This document shows, in pieces, positions 8,877-17,285 of a stretch of 53,945 nucleotides of DNA (positions are counted from its first letter, which is position 1; every line of letters begins with the position of its first letter). A program made the translations under genes and the position numbers. The stretch is from Candidatus Altimarinota bacterium (lineage in GTDB: Bacteria; Patescibacteriota; Gracilibacteria; BD1-5; UBA2023). The notes beneath the pieces were generated by a model, which worked only from the letters and a program-made list of their open reading frames with translations, ran no database searches and was not told where the DNA came from. The stretch is from positions 1-53,945 of the forward strand of contig JANJWP010000007.1 in assembly GCA_024709505.1 (NCBI GenBank), written 5' to 3'.

Positions 8877-9389
8877 TTAGGATGCGGCCTCAACCGTGGC
8901 GCGAATGACCTTCGCTTCGGTTCTGGGGCGATCGTTTCGGTCCACCGGAAGTTCGGCGATGGCGTCAACGGCTTCTTGTCCGGAAACGACCTGTCCAAAG
9001 ATGCTGTAGTCGCCGTCGAGGTATTTGGCCGGGCGGCCCTGCACGATGAAAAACTGGCTTCCGTTCGTATCGGGGCCGGCGTTGGCCATCGAAAGGGCAC
9101 CGACGATATGCGAGAGTTTCGGCGAAATTTCGTTTTCGAATTCGTGACCGAAGGCCGATTCGCCACCCCGTCCAGTTCCGGTAGGATCTCCGCACTGGAC
9201 CATGAAATTTTTAATGACTCGGTGGAAGACGATGCCGTCGTAATATCCTTTTTCGGTGAGGGTGAGAAAGTTTTCGACCGCCTTGGGCGCTTCGGAAGGA
9301 AAGAACCGAAGCAAAACGGTTCCGTGGGTAGTTTCGAGCCGGACGAGCTTATCGCCGGAAGCGGGTTTTTGGAGTTGGAATTCTGACAT
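8877..9389 (-). CDS. Cyclophilin-type peptidyl-prolyl cis-trans isomerase
   Basis: The 170-residue, single-domain cyclophilin catalyses proline isomerisation. The active-site motifs are present: FHRVIKNFMVQCGDPTGTG and NGSQFFI (FFxxQ-like), plus a conserved GQVVSGQEAVDAI C-terminal segment. There is no signal peptide, so it is probably cytoplasmic. It starts at ATG 9389 without SD and ends in TAA. It is the first gene of an operon with the RlpA/CAP gene (9-nt gap), and may help fold the export substrate, though that is only inference from position. Confidence 0.96.
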   Translation of the reverse strand: MSEFQLQKPASGDKLVRLETTHGTVLLRFFPSEAPKAVENFLTLTEKGYYDGIVFHRVIKNFMVQCGDPTGTGRGGESAFGHEFENEISPKLSHIVGALSMANAGPDTNGSQFFIVQGRPAKYLDGDYSIFGQVVSGQEAVDAIAELPVDRNDRPRTEAKVIRATVEAAS

Positions 9390-9446
9390 GCAAAAAAAGA
9401 AGGAAGCCGCTCCGATTGGAAAAATTCGAAATCGGAACGCTCAAAC

Positions 9447-9474
9447 AGAATACGGGATTCGGGGTCCGAGGCAA
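9447..9474 (-). promoter_or_regulatory. Promoter of the cyclophilin-RlpA/CAP operon
   Basis: TTGCCT (9469-9474), a 16-nt spacer and TATTCT (9447-9452), directly after the T-run of the preceding terminator. Confidence 0.45.
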
Positions 9475-9500
9475 GAAAAAACGCCCCGGAGAGGGGCGTT
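9475..9500 (-). terminator. Terminator of the 60-residue gene
   Basis: On the minus strand AACGCCCC-TCTCC-GGGGCGTT is followed by TTTTTTC. Confidence 0.82.
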
Positions 9501-9534
9501 TGGGTTTCGGAATTTCCATCGTCACATTCGTCCG

Positions 9535-9717
9535 TTAGCGTTCGGATGAAGGGGACGACGCCGGAGACTCCGAACAGAGGATGTCGCGGCGGTCGGCGGA
9601 AATTCTCGTTTCGGAATCCTTCCCGGGCTTGTCCGCGTTTCCTTGAAGGGACGGAAAATGCCTCGGGGAGGTGATGTCGCCGGTGGGCGGTTTGTTTTGG
9701 CGGTCGTCTTGGGCCAA
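9535..9717 (-). CDS. Small hydrophilic protein, TTG start
   Basis: A predicted 60-residue soluble protein (AQDDRQNKPPTGDITSPRHF..., ending SPASSPSSER), rich in Ser, Pro, Asp and Lys and probably disordered. There is no recognised family. The case for it is its setting. A clean promoter lies at 9785-9812. GGAGG is placed 8 nt before an in-frame TTG (9717), inside AAAGGAGGAATCCGAATTG. A TAA stop at 9535-9537 is followed by its own terminator. The same frame is open further upstream, but that part precedes the promoter. An alternative is a leader transcript or sRNA with a chance ORF. Confidence 0.5.
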   Translation of the reverse strand: MAQDDRQNKPPTGDITSPRHFPSLQGNADKPGKDSETRISADRRDILCSESPASSPSSER

Positions 9718-9784
9718 TTCGGATTCCTCCTTTCGTTTCAAAAACGGTTTTCGCGGATATGCGTTCGAACGGCTTTCGATTTTT

Positions 9785-9812
9785 AAAATACCTTCTCGAA
9801 AAGGATTGTCAA
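9785..9812 (-). promoter_or_regulatory. Promoter of the small 60-residue gene
   Basis: TTGACA (9807-9812), a 16-nt spacer and TATTTT (9785-9790), just after the DedA stop codon. Confidence 0.65.
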
Positions 9813-9818
9813 CCGAAA

Positions 9819-10454
9819 CTATTCCCCCTTCTGCCGGCTCCGTTCCGACAAAAACCGGATGAGCCGGATTTTTGCGTAGATGATGGCGAGCGCCAAGACG
9901 ATGGCCCCCGCAACGAATTGGTACTTGTAGGCGAAAAAGAGTTCCTGGTTTTCTCCGGCCACGTATCAGAAAACCATGAGTATGAGGCACCATATCCCCG
10001 CGCCGAGACCGGTATAGAAAGCGAATTTGGCGACGTTCATCCTAAATACTCCGGCAGGAAGCGAAATGAGTTGCCGCACGGCGGGAATGAAACGCCCGAT
10101 GAGCGTGGCGTTATCGCCGTATTTTTCAAAAAACGATACGCAAATCGCGTCGTTTTTTTTGCCGATGACGAGGCGGACGACCTTCCTTCCGCCGTAATAG
10201 CCGATGACGTAGTTGATAATGGCTCCCACGAGCGAGCCGCCGAGCCCGGCGGCGAACGCGAGAACGAAGTTCACTTTTCCCGTGGCGGCGAAATATCCCG
10301 CCGGAATCATGACGACCTCCGAAGGAAAGGGAACGAAACTGCTCTCGATCGTCATGAAGACGAATATCCAAAAATAGGGCGCCTGTTCGATGAGCGAATG
10401 CGAGTGTAACGCGAGAGCGTGAAGAAAATCGATCGCGGAGCGAAGAACGTCCAT
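9819..10454 (-). CDS. DedA/VTT-family membrane protein
   Basis: The 211-residue integral membrane protein belongs to the SNARE-associated/DedA family, proposed lipid (undecaprenyl phosphate or phosphatidylethanolamine) transporters. Family motifs are visible: FMTIESSFVPFPSEVVMIPA, GSLVGAIINYVIGYYGG, then FFEKYGDNATLIGRFIPAVR with the conserved GRFIPxxR and LPAG. TGA at 9966-9968 (residue 163) is Gly, and it joins a last membrane helix (FAYKYQFVAGAIVLALAI) and a basic tail. The stop is TAG. I use ATG 10454 because it begins the family-like N-terminus. The ATG at 10499 lies near the predicted transcription start and cannot be excluded. Confidence 0.9.
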
Positions 10455-10505
10455 GTTTTGGAAATGGTTCCGGTCAAAAACGAGGCCCGAAGGCCGCATG
10501 GTCGA

Positions 10506-10533
10506 AACCTATCCGGAGAGTGAGAAAAGTCAA
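10506..10533 (-). promoter_or_regulatory. Promoter of the dedA-like gene
   Basis: TTGACT (10528-10533), a 16-nt spacer and TAGGTT (10506-10511). Confidence 0.5.
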
Positions 10534-10583
10534 TCGGGAAGCGTTCGTCGAAATCGGACGATGACGGAGATTTTCGGCATGGG

Positions 10584-10946
10584 CTACGAAACCGTTTTTT
10601 CCACCGTTCCATATATCCGAAGGTCTGCCGCCTTAGGGGCGAAGCCGCGGGGGAGTTTCGAAAAAATCCACTCCTCGGGAATTTCAAGGTCGTAGACCGT
10701 TCCGGTTTTCTCGTCCACAAAGTGGGCGACGTGGCGGTCGATCACCTTTTCGAAGATGGCCTTGGATCCGATTCCGGAAATTTTTTTCAACTGCCCCTTA
10801 AGGGCGAGTTCTTCAACGTTGCGGTAAATGGTCGAATATCCGGCGTTCGGGTGCGTTTTCTTTACGCGCTCGAAAATTTCGTCCACCGTGAGGTGGTTAT
10901 AGGTGCAGGCTTCGAGAATCGAGGCGTGATAAAAGTGCGTTTTCAT
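10584..10946 (-). CDS. Fur/PerR-family metal-dependent repressor
   Basis: A 120-residue, short Fur-family regulator. The winged-helix part is clear: HLTVDEIFERVKKTHPNAGY, then STIYRNVEELALKGQLKKI. It is followed by a short dimerisation/metal part with DRHVAHFVDEKTGTVYDLEI. The CxxC structural zinc pairs of typical Fur are missing, so it is a reduced version. Met at 10946 is preferred over the upstream in-frame start because the alternative would begin inside the promoter. The stop is TAG. A palindrome resembling a Fur/Per box overlaps its promoter, which suggests autoregulation. Whether it senses iron, zinc or peroxide cannot be told. Confidence 0.9.
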   Translation of the reverse strand: MKTHFYHASILEACTYNHLTVDEIFERVKKTHPNAGYSTIYRNVEELALKGQLKKISGIGSKAIFEKVIDRHVAHFVDEKTGTVYDLEIPEEWIFSKLPRGFAPKAADLRIYGTVEKTVS

Positions 10947-10970
10947 GGGATGGGCGGATATTTTCGGATG

Positions 10971-11009
10971 AGTATACCCCTTTCCCCTGAAAAACAAGAA
11001 TAATTCTCA
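10971..11009 (-). promoter_or_regulatory. fur promoter with Fur/Per-box-like palindrome
   Basis: The -10 is TATACT (10971-10976) with a weak TTGTTT -35 (10992-10997). The palindrome TGAGAAT-T-ATTCTTG lies at 10995-11009, with a perfect AGAAT-T-ATTCT core. It matches most positions of the 7-1-7 Fur consensus TGATAATNATTATCA and overlaps the -35. Confidence 0.6.
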
Positions 11010-11040
11010 TAATGAGGAAACCGGCATGAACCGGCCCCGC

Positions 11041-13737
11041 CTATTCCACGACGATGCTTAAAAGCTTATTGGGGACGAATATTTCCCGAATGAGCTTTTT
11101 TCCCTCGATCCATTTACGGATTTCGGGGTTTTCGTTCGCCGCCGAAGAAACCTCTTCCTGCGAAACCCCATTGAGCAACGCGAGCGTTCCGCGGACTTTT
11201 CCGTTCACTTGGACGGCGATGGTCACTTCGTCGTCCACGAGCATGAATTCGTCGTATTCGGGCCAGGCGGCAAAATAGACCGATTCGGCATTTCCAAGCG
11301 ACTGCCAGAGTTCTTCGGCCAAGTGCGGCGCGAACGGATGGAGGAGTACCGCGAACTTTTCGCGCCATTCCTTGCGGAACTCGGCATCCGACGGAACTCC
11401 TTCGTTCATAAGGATGTTCATGGCCGTTATGGCGGTGTTGAACTTGAAGGCGGCAATGTCTTCGCCCACCTTTTTGACGGTCTTATGGAGGAGCTTCATG
11501 GCCTTCATGTCGTCGGCGGCAGGCTTCGCTTCGGGCGAGAACGCGGCGTAGGCCTTGTCGAGAAACCGCCGTGAGCCGATAATGGCGTCGGTGTTCCAAG
11601 GAGCCGGGTCCCGGAAGTCGGACATGCTCATTTCGTAGACGCGGAAAGTATCGACCCCGTGTTCTTCGCAGACCGAATCCGGATTGACGACGTTGCCCTT
11701 GGACTTGCTCATTTTGTTTCCGTCGGAACCGAGAATGAGTCCCGGGCTCGCGAGCTTGGCGAACGGTTCGTCGAACGGAACGACGCCCAAATCGAAGAGG
11801 AACTTGTGCCAAAAACGGGCGTAGAGCAAGTGGAGCACGGCATGTTCGGCACCGCCGACGTATTGATCGACCTGCCCCCAGTATTCGGCCGCTTCTTTCC
11901 CTACGAGCGCGTCCGGATTTTTCGGATCCATGAAGCGGAGGTAGTACCAGCACGAGCCGCCCCATTGCGGCATGGTGTTGGTTTCGCGCTTACCCATGAG
12001 ATTTTCGGCGAGTTTCACGTTGACGAAAGAATCAACCGTCGCGAGCGGCGATTGCCCGTCTCCGGCGGGTTCGTATTTTTCAACCTCCGGAAGTTCGAGC
12101 GGAAGCCGGTAATCGCAGACGATTTTGGAATAGAGTCCGTCGTAGATTTTCGAGAAGACTTTTCCGCCGATGACGAGTTCGCGGACTTTTCCGCTTCCCT
12201 TGCAAAGCGTTCCGTCGCAGTTTTCGCCCGGAAGCGGATCGCGCTTGAGAATGTAGGCGAGACTCGGGTCGGTAGCTTGGGAGAGGTCGGAGATGTGCGG
12301 AGTTTTTTTGAGGTCTTCGATGGCGAGATGAACGAGCGGAATCGGCTCGCCCCAATAGCGCTGGCGCGAAAAAAGCCAGTCGCGGAGCTTGTAGTTGACC
12401 TTGGTTTTTCCAAATCCTTCGGATTCGGCCTTGGCGGCGAGGGCTTTGCGGACTCAAGAGGAAGCCTTCTTCACGGGAGTGAGGACGGCTACCTTATAGT
12501 TCTTGCCTCAAATCAGCATTTCCGATTCATCGAACGGAACGAAAATCTCGTCAAGGCCATTCTTAATGAACGGGACTGTCCCGTCGTTCGCGTATTCGGC
12601 ATTCCATGCCTCATCGGAAAAATCCACGCCAACATCCACGCTCTGGCGAATCGGCAACCCCATCTTCTTCGCGAACGCGAAATCCCGCTCGTCGTGCGCC
12701 GGGACGGCCATGACCGCTCCGGTTCCGTAGGATCCGAGAACGTAATCCCCGATGTAGACCGGAATTTTTTCGCCGTTGAACGGATTGATCACGTAAGAGC
12801 CGGAGAAAACTCCGGTCTTCTCCTTGGATTCGGTACGTTCGACGTCGGACTTCGACTTCGCCGCGGCGACGTAGGCTTCGCAGGCGGCACGTTCGGAATC
12901 GGCGATCCACTCGGAAACGTTTTCGTGGTCGGCGGCGATGACGGCGTAGGTCATGCCGAAAACGGTATCGATGCGGGTGGTGTAGACCGAGAGCGATTTC
13001 GATTCGTCGTCCGCCTTCTTCATCGAAAATTCGACGCCTTCGGATTTTCCAATCCAATTGCGTTGCATTTCCTTAATGCCCTCCGGCCATTCGAGCTTAT
13101 CGACGTCGGAGAGGAGCCGGTCGGCATACGCGGTAATTTTGAGTACCCACTGGCGGAGCTTGCGACGTTCCACGAGGGTTCCGCAGCGGTCGCAGGTATT
13201 ATCGGCGTTCACTTCTTCGTTGGCGAGGCCGGTCTTGCACGACGGACAATAATTGATGGGCAAATCCTGTTCGAAGGCGAGCCCCCGTTCGAAGAGTTTC
13301 AAGAATATCCACTGCGTCCATTTGTAGTATTCGGGGTCGGTGGTGTCGATTTCGCGATCCCAATCGTAGGCGAAACCGAGCATCGAAAGTTGACGCTTGT
13401 AGTTGGCGATGTTGTTCTCGGTCGTTACGCGCGGGTGCGTTCCGGTTTTGATGGCGTAGTTTTCGGCGGGCAGTCCGAAAGCGTCCCACCCCATCGGATG
13501 AAGGACGTTGTACCCCCGGTTTTTAAGGTGCCGCGAAAGCACGTCAGTCGCGATATATCCCTTGGGATGCCCAACGTGGAGCCCTACTCCCGAAGGATAG
13601 GGAAACATGTCGAGTACGTAGGCCTTCTTGGGCGAGCCGTTCGAAAACGGAGGATTGGCGGTCTGGAAGGTCTTTCGTTCGTTCCAATATTTTTGCCACT
13701 TCTTCTCAATTTCGGAAGGCGAATAGGAATGATACAT
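11041..13737 (-). CDS. leuS: Leucyl-tRNA synthetase
   Basis: A complete 898-residue class I synthetase. The HIGH motif appears as [20 protein letters not shown] (about residues 45-65). A zinc-finger-like [13 protein letters not shown] / [16 protein letters not shown] occurs near 170-200. The CP1 editing domain is present ([14 protein letters not shown]..., [22 protein letters not shown]). The tRNA-binding [14 protein letters not shown] and KMSKS as [16 protein letters not shown] (near 670) follow, then the anticodon-binding domain. TGA at 12508-12510 (residue 410) and 12454-12456 (residue 428) read as Gly ([22 protein letters not shown]); under the standard code the gene would look broken in two. 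It ends in TAG. A consensus-like promoter sits in the intergenic gap, so it need not depend on the MFS gene. Confidence 0.98.
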
Positions 13738-13772
13738 GGAAAAACGGATGACGTATAGGTGGGAATGGGCGA

Positions 13773-13800
13773 ATTATAAGGAAAACGTCGCGTTATTCAA
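13773..13800 (-). promoter_or_regulatory. leuS promoter overlapping the MFS stop codon
   Basis: TTGAAT (13795-13800), a 16-nt spacer and TATAAT (13773-13778). The -35 overlaps the TAA of the upstream MFS gene. Confidence 0.6.
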
Positions 13801-15010
13801 CGGGAGGAGGCGTGAAAAAGCCAGGCCGGGAGCCGAGTGCGACCGCAAGAAAAAGGAGAATGAAGGCGGAAATCGCCGAAATTTGGTACGTACGCTCGAG
13901 CCCCACCGTTTCCATTCCCCATCCGGCCAGCATGACGAACGAAGAATATCCGGTCGTCACCAGAAGTGAAAATATCGACAGTAGGGTGGACTTTTGAGTA
14001 TTCGGTGCGTTTTCGAGGACGAACGAATTCCCCACCGTCATTATCAGTCCTCCGGAGAGCGCGCAGAGCGCGATGGGAATTGCGAGGTACGACCCCCCGA
14101 AAAGCACGAAACCTGCCGACGAAAGAAATACCGCGACGGAAATCACCACCAGCGATGTGCCGGCCTTCATTCGTCAGAAATATCCCCAAATCGAACTCGA
14201 AAATGCGGAAACGAGAGAAAGTCAGAAAAACACGAGCCCTATGCGTTCTTTTGAGAACCCCTCGGATTCCAAAAGCGGCTGGTACGTGAAATAATACACG
14301 TTCCCCAAAGACGAAAGCGCCGCAATTAACAGAAGGAACGTGAGGACCCTGGGATTTTTAAGAAGATGGGAAAAGGCCTTTTTCAATTGTCCCAAATCGT
14401 TTCGTTCTTCGGATACGGCCTGTTCGGGTTCGCGAAGCGAAAACGAGAGCAGGACCGCAAGTCCAGCAAAAACCGCCGCGACGGCATACGGAAGCTGCGC
14501 GTGGGTTACATAGAGATACCCGGACAAAAGCGAAAACACCGCTTTTCCAAAAAACAGCCACGCGTAGCCGACCGAATGCAAACGTTCGAACGACGATTCT
14601 TCGCCGCGCTCGGAGAGTTCGTCGTGGATGATGCCCTCAAGCGCGCCCGAGCTAAGCGCCATTCAAAATCAGAGCAATGCGGCGGAGGCCAGAAACGGAA
14701 AAAACCCCTCGAATCAAAACGCGTACGGAAGCCATGCGAGAAATTCGAGCGACGAACCCAACGCGAATATCTTTTTCCTACCGAATCGGTCAGCCCAAGA
14801 TCCGGTTGGCAATTCCAAAGCGGCGCACACCATTCATGGAAAGACGCTGAGGAACATTGCCTCACCAATGCTCAATCCGGCCCTTTCCGTGAGGTAGAAA
14901 AACCAGACGGCGGAAGTGACTCAAAAAGCCGATGCTACGAGAAACTGAAGCGCAACGTAGGTTTTCGAATTTTTCCCGGAGGGAAAACTTGGGAAAATTC
15001 GGAAAAACAT
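13793..15010 (-). CDS. Major facilitator superfamily transporter, seven TGA glycines
   Basis: A 405-residue transporter with about twelve hydrophobic segments. MFS motif A is visible as ELPTGSWADRFGRKKIFALG after helix 2. A central hydrophilic loop (RGEESSFERLHSVG, then LREPEQAVSEERNDLGQLKK) separates the two six-helix bundles. The frame is continuous only with seven TGA codons as Gly, several in helices at places typical for glycine (VFP-G-MVCAALELPTG; ALL-G-F-G-MALSSGALEG; GLVFF-G-LSLVSAFSSSIWGYF-G-RM). It ends in TAA. The substrate is unknown; the N-half loosely recalls multidrug or sugar exporters. No SD is visible at ATG 15010. It belongs to the TGA-rich accessory block. Confidence 0.9.
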
Positions 15011-15068
15011 GGCGATTGGGAGGTGGAATAAAAAGAAGGTGGATCGGATGGCGAATGGGGCGTGCCCA

Positions 15069-15485
15069 TTACCGCATCGCGGTTCCGTCAGCTTCGTACA
15101 AACGTATCCATCCGAACTTCAACCACCGTTCGATTTCTTCGTAAGATTGAACGTTCTTGTCCGGCATCTTCAAAAGCGAGATTTCCAATTTCTTGTCGCC
15201 TCAGAGCAGGTTCCGCGCTACGCCGAACGCCATTTCCGCGAACGTTTGGGCTCATAGGTATCCGGATATCCCATTTTTATCCTCGTTCATCACGAACAAT
15301 GTGTCCGCTTTCGTTATGTCCCGAAAAAAATCGGCGTGAACCTTCGGATATTCGTCTAAAAACGATTCCGGAGAAATTTGAACCGGATAATTGATAACGT
15401 CGTATCCCTGGGATTCCCAAAAACCTTTCCATTCCCCTATTTTTTCCGATAGGGACGCGCTTCCGGCGATGACTATCTTTTTCAT
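15069..15485 (-). CDS. Small Rossmann-like protein (nucleoside 2-deoxyribosyltransferase-like fold)
   Basis: A 138-residue protein starting MKKIVIAGSASLSEKIGEW with a phosphate-loop-like GSAS. A middle segment DITKADTLFVMNEDKNGISG leads to YLGAQTFAEMAFGVARNLL, and then KKLEISLLKMPDKNVQSYEE. This order (GS near the N-terminus, ADxLFVMNxDKxGxxGYxGxxTFxEMxFA, then LLxxMP) is that of small uncharacterised proteins related to nucleoside 2-deoxyribosyltransferases. Two TGA codons (15252-15254 and 15201-15203; residues 78 and 95) are Gly, the first in the conserved GYLG. It ends in TAA. It is third in a cassette with the exonuclease and the 76-residue gene (18-nt gap). Confidence 0.78.
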
Positions 15486-15503
15486 GGGTTTCGCGCCGGG
15501 GAT

Positions 15504-15734
15504 TTAAGGATTCTTCGCGTACCAAACCTTTCGTTTTTGGGCCGCTTCGGCCCGTCACTCCGGCGTATTCGGAAAATAGAATCCCGATTCCCGCGCTCGT
15601 TCGACGAGTTCTGGAGTCAAAAGCCGATCCGCAACATCGCGCGTCGATTCGATCAGTTTTTCGGCGCTCATCGCTTTTGTTCTCGTTTGAAGTTCTTCGC
15701 GAACCGTTTCAAGCGGTATGGTGGTGGTAGCCAT
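15504..15734 (-). CDS. Small helical protein, 76 residues, unknown
   Basis: The protein starts MATTTIPLETVREELQTR and continues with charged helices (AMSAEKLIESTRDVADRLLT, PELVERARESGFYFPNTPE). A TGA Gly at residue 60 (15555-15557) and the tail RAEAAQKRKVWYAKNP precede TAA. The acidic, helical, short nature could fit an antitoxin-like or adaptor protein, but I have no family match. It lies 14 nt after the exonuclease stop and 18 nt before the next start, all on the minus strand, so it is probably co-transcribed. Confidence 0.6.
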
Positions 15735-15748
15735 GGAGTATGGGGTCG

Positions 15749-16486
15749 TTATTTTTTAAAAATCGAATCCTTCAGGTTTTTCACTCACTCCGAGTCCTCG
15801 ATAACTATCCCGGTCTTCAGCTTATGAAGGAGCGGAATCGCGCCGCAAGAATCGCATTTCCCCCAATTGCATCCACCCCGTTCCTTGTGGAGTTCGGAAC
15901 ACATGGCCATTTCGTGGTCGTGGGGGCTTTGAAGCGCGAAAAGGCGTCGAATCGCTTCGGCTTCGAGTCGCGCTCCGTTCAAGGCATTATGCGGTTTCGG
16001 TTCAGGTTCGAGTCCGACCAGCGCGAGAACGCCGTCCATGCTCAAATTGGACAATCCGTTTTTCGTGGGAATTTCCGCGCCCCTCCGAATAAGTTCGGCA
16101 TATCATAGGGTATGGAGATCGATGGTCCGATAATTCCCGTCCGCGAGTCCAAAAGTGCCAAGACCGTGCCGCGTGCAGGCAACCTCGACGAAACGAAGGT
16201 CGAAGTAGCCGACGTTATGGCCTCAGATGGTTTTTTCCGCGACCGTTGCGTACCATGCGATGAATTTCACGAGCAGCTCGCGAACGGTCGGTTTTTCCGG
16301 ATCCGATATTTGTTCTCGGGTGAATCCATTCACCTGGAGCGCCATATCTTGAATTTCCGCCCCATCTTGGAGACGGCATTCCCCATAAAAAGTGTTTTCC
16401 GGTTTTTCGAGCTCGACCGCGCCGATGCTTAAAATGCTTCCCCTATGCGGATCGGCACTGGAAGTTTCGATATCGAGGACGATCAT
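15749..16486 (-). CDS. DEDD-type 3'-5' exonuclease with C-terminal Cys cluster
   Basis: A 245-residue exonuclease of the DnaQ/oligoribonuclease-like fold. Exo I is MIVLDIETSSADPHRGSILS; the middle has LQVNGFTREQISDPEKPT. Exo II is GHNVGYFDLRFVE, preceded by a TGA Gly at residue 88 (16223-16225). Exo III is PHNALNGARLEAEAIRRL. The usual exo III Asp (HxAxxD) is Gly here, as I recall for a related group of exonuclease-like proteins, so activity is not certain. A C-terminal cluster CSELHKERGGCNWGKCDSC looks zinc-binding. Further TGA Gly codons are at residues 128 and 234. After the last one, VKNLKDSIFKK ends in TAA. The ATG at 16486 begins the conserved domain; a TTG at 16567 is an alternative. 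Confidence 0.85.
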
Positions 16487-16518
16487 GGCACGGCGATTTG
16501 GAAAATGGCGGTTGCCGT

Positions 16519-16546
16519 TATTATGGGGAGAATGGGATTTCTTCAA
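16519..16546 (-). promoter_or_regulatory. Possible promoter of the exonuclease cassette
   Basis: TTGAAG (16541-16546), a 16-nt spacer and ATAATA (16519-16524). Weak. Confidence 0.35.
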
Positions 16547-16587
16547 GCTTTCCTGTATTCGAAACAATTCCTTCCGGCGGAATGAAG

Positions 16588-16727
16588 GGGTTCGCCGGGG
16601 CTCTTCCTCGCCGCCGAATGCGGCTTCGGAGCGTTCGTCCTCCGTTCTCGCCCCGGCATCGAAAACCGCAATGAATCACAAAAGCACCCCGTTTTCACGG
16701 GATGCTTTTTGATGATTCATGGTGGGG
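16588..16727. repeat. Direct repeat copy A (tRNA-Lys-flank duplication)
   Basis: This copy shares blocks, in the same order, with copy B at 18839-19020. A 32-bp identical block is at 16599-16630 / 18851-18882. Next is a 28/30 block at 16636-16665 / 18931-18960. Then comes a hairpin terminator of different sequence in each copy, and ATGATTCATGGTGGG at the end. It begins with 16 bp (16588-16603) identical to the 3' part of the tRNA-Lys gene (19020-19035). A 5' flank ending in TGGTGGGG recalls a CCA-tail-like scar. Confidence 0.8.
16679..16711 (-). terminator. Terminator downstream of the 153-residue gene
   Basis: AAAAAGCATCCCGTGAAAACGGGGTGCTTTT lies within repeat copy A. With the exonuclease start at 16486, the 16487-16813 gap holds only this hairpin, copy A and a weak promoter; I see no gene in it. 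Confidence 0.75.
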
Positions 16728-16813
16728 CCTCGTAGAACGCGTTAGAACTGAAGTTGAGAATTATGATGGGCATATTAGTATTGCCTCAGCTTAATTAATC
16801 GACCCCGCTCCCG

Positions 16814-17275
16814 TTACTCTTTTTTTACGAGTCGTTCCACTTTTCACTTCACCCCGAAGGACACCTTGCCTGAATCCGTACGGAGATCGTACGCCATGTT
16901 CCGATAGGTGCCGGGAATCCACTCTTCTTCGGCAGGTGCAAGCTTTTCTTCGCAATCGAGGATCAGGTACTTTACCCCGTCCTTCTCGAATTCCCCGAAG
17001 TAGCGCGGGAAAATCGATCCGTCCTTTCGAATGATGGTATCGTGGGGGAATTCGGTTTTGGCATTTTCGAAACCAGTCGGATCGTCGTAACGGACGAGGA
17101 AAACGCTTTCTCCGACATGGAGCAGCGTTCTTCCGGGATTCTGGACCACTACGGATTTTTCAGGGTCTTGGAGTCGCTCGAGCACGGAATAAATGCCCGA
17201 GTCGAGGAGCCTGACGTTTCGGAATTCCACGTTTCCGAAGCCGTATTCTTGTCAAAATTGAACCTTTGGTCTCAT
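16814..17275 (-). CDS. 153-residue partner protein of the kinase-fold gene (possible immunity protein)
   Basis: A soluble, beta-rich looking protein: MRPKVQF-G-QEYGFGNVEF, SVLERLQDPEKSVVVQNPG, SVFLVRYDDP, SIFPRYFGEFEKDGVKYLIL, and an acidic EEKLAPAEEEW segment. TGA codons at 17252-17254 (residue 8) and 16844-16846 (residue 144) are Gly. It ends KGKVERLVKKE and TAA. No family is recognised. It starts 10 nt after the kinase-fold gene stop and has no SD, so it is almost surely co-expressed. If the upstream protein is an effector, this gene occupies the usual position of an immunity protein; that is inference from order only. Confidence 0.7.
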
Positions 17276-17285
17276 GCAAGCGAAG

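Noticed and set aside
16714-16802. A second tRNA gene next to repeat copy A
   Set aside because: The ends can pair and carry CCA, but no D-arm, anticodon stem or regular T-arm can be drawn.
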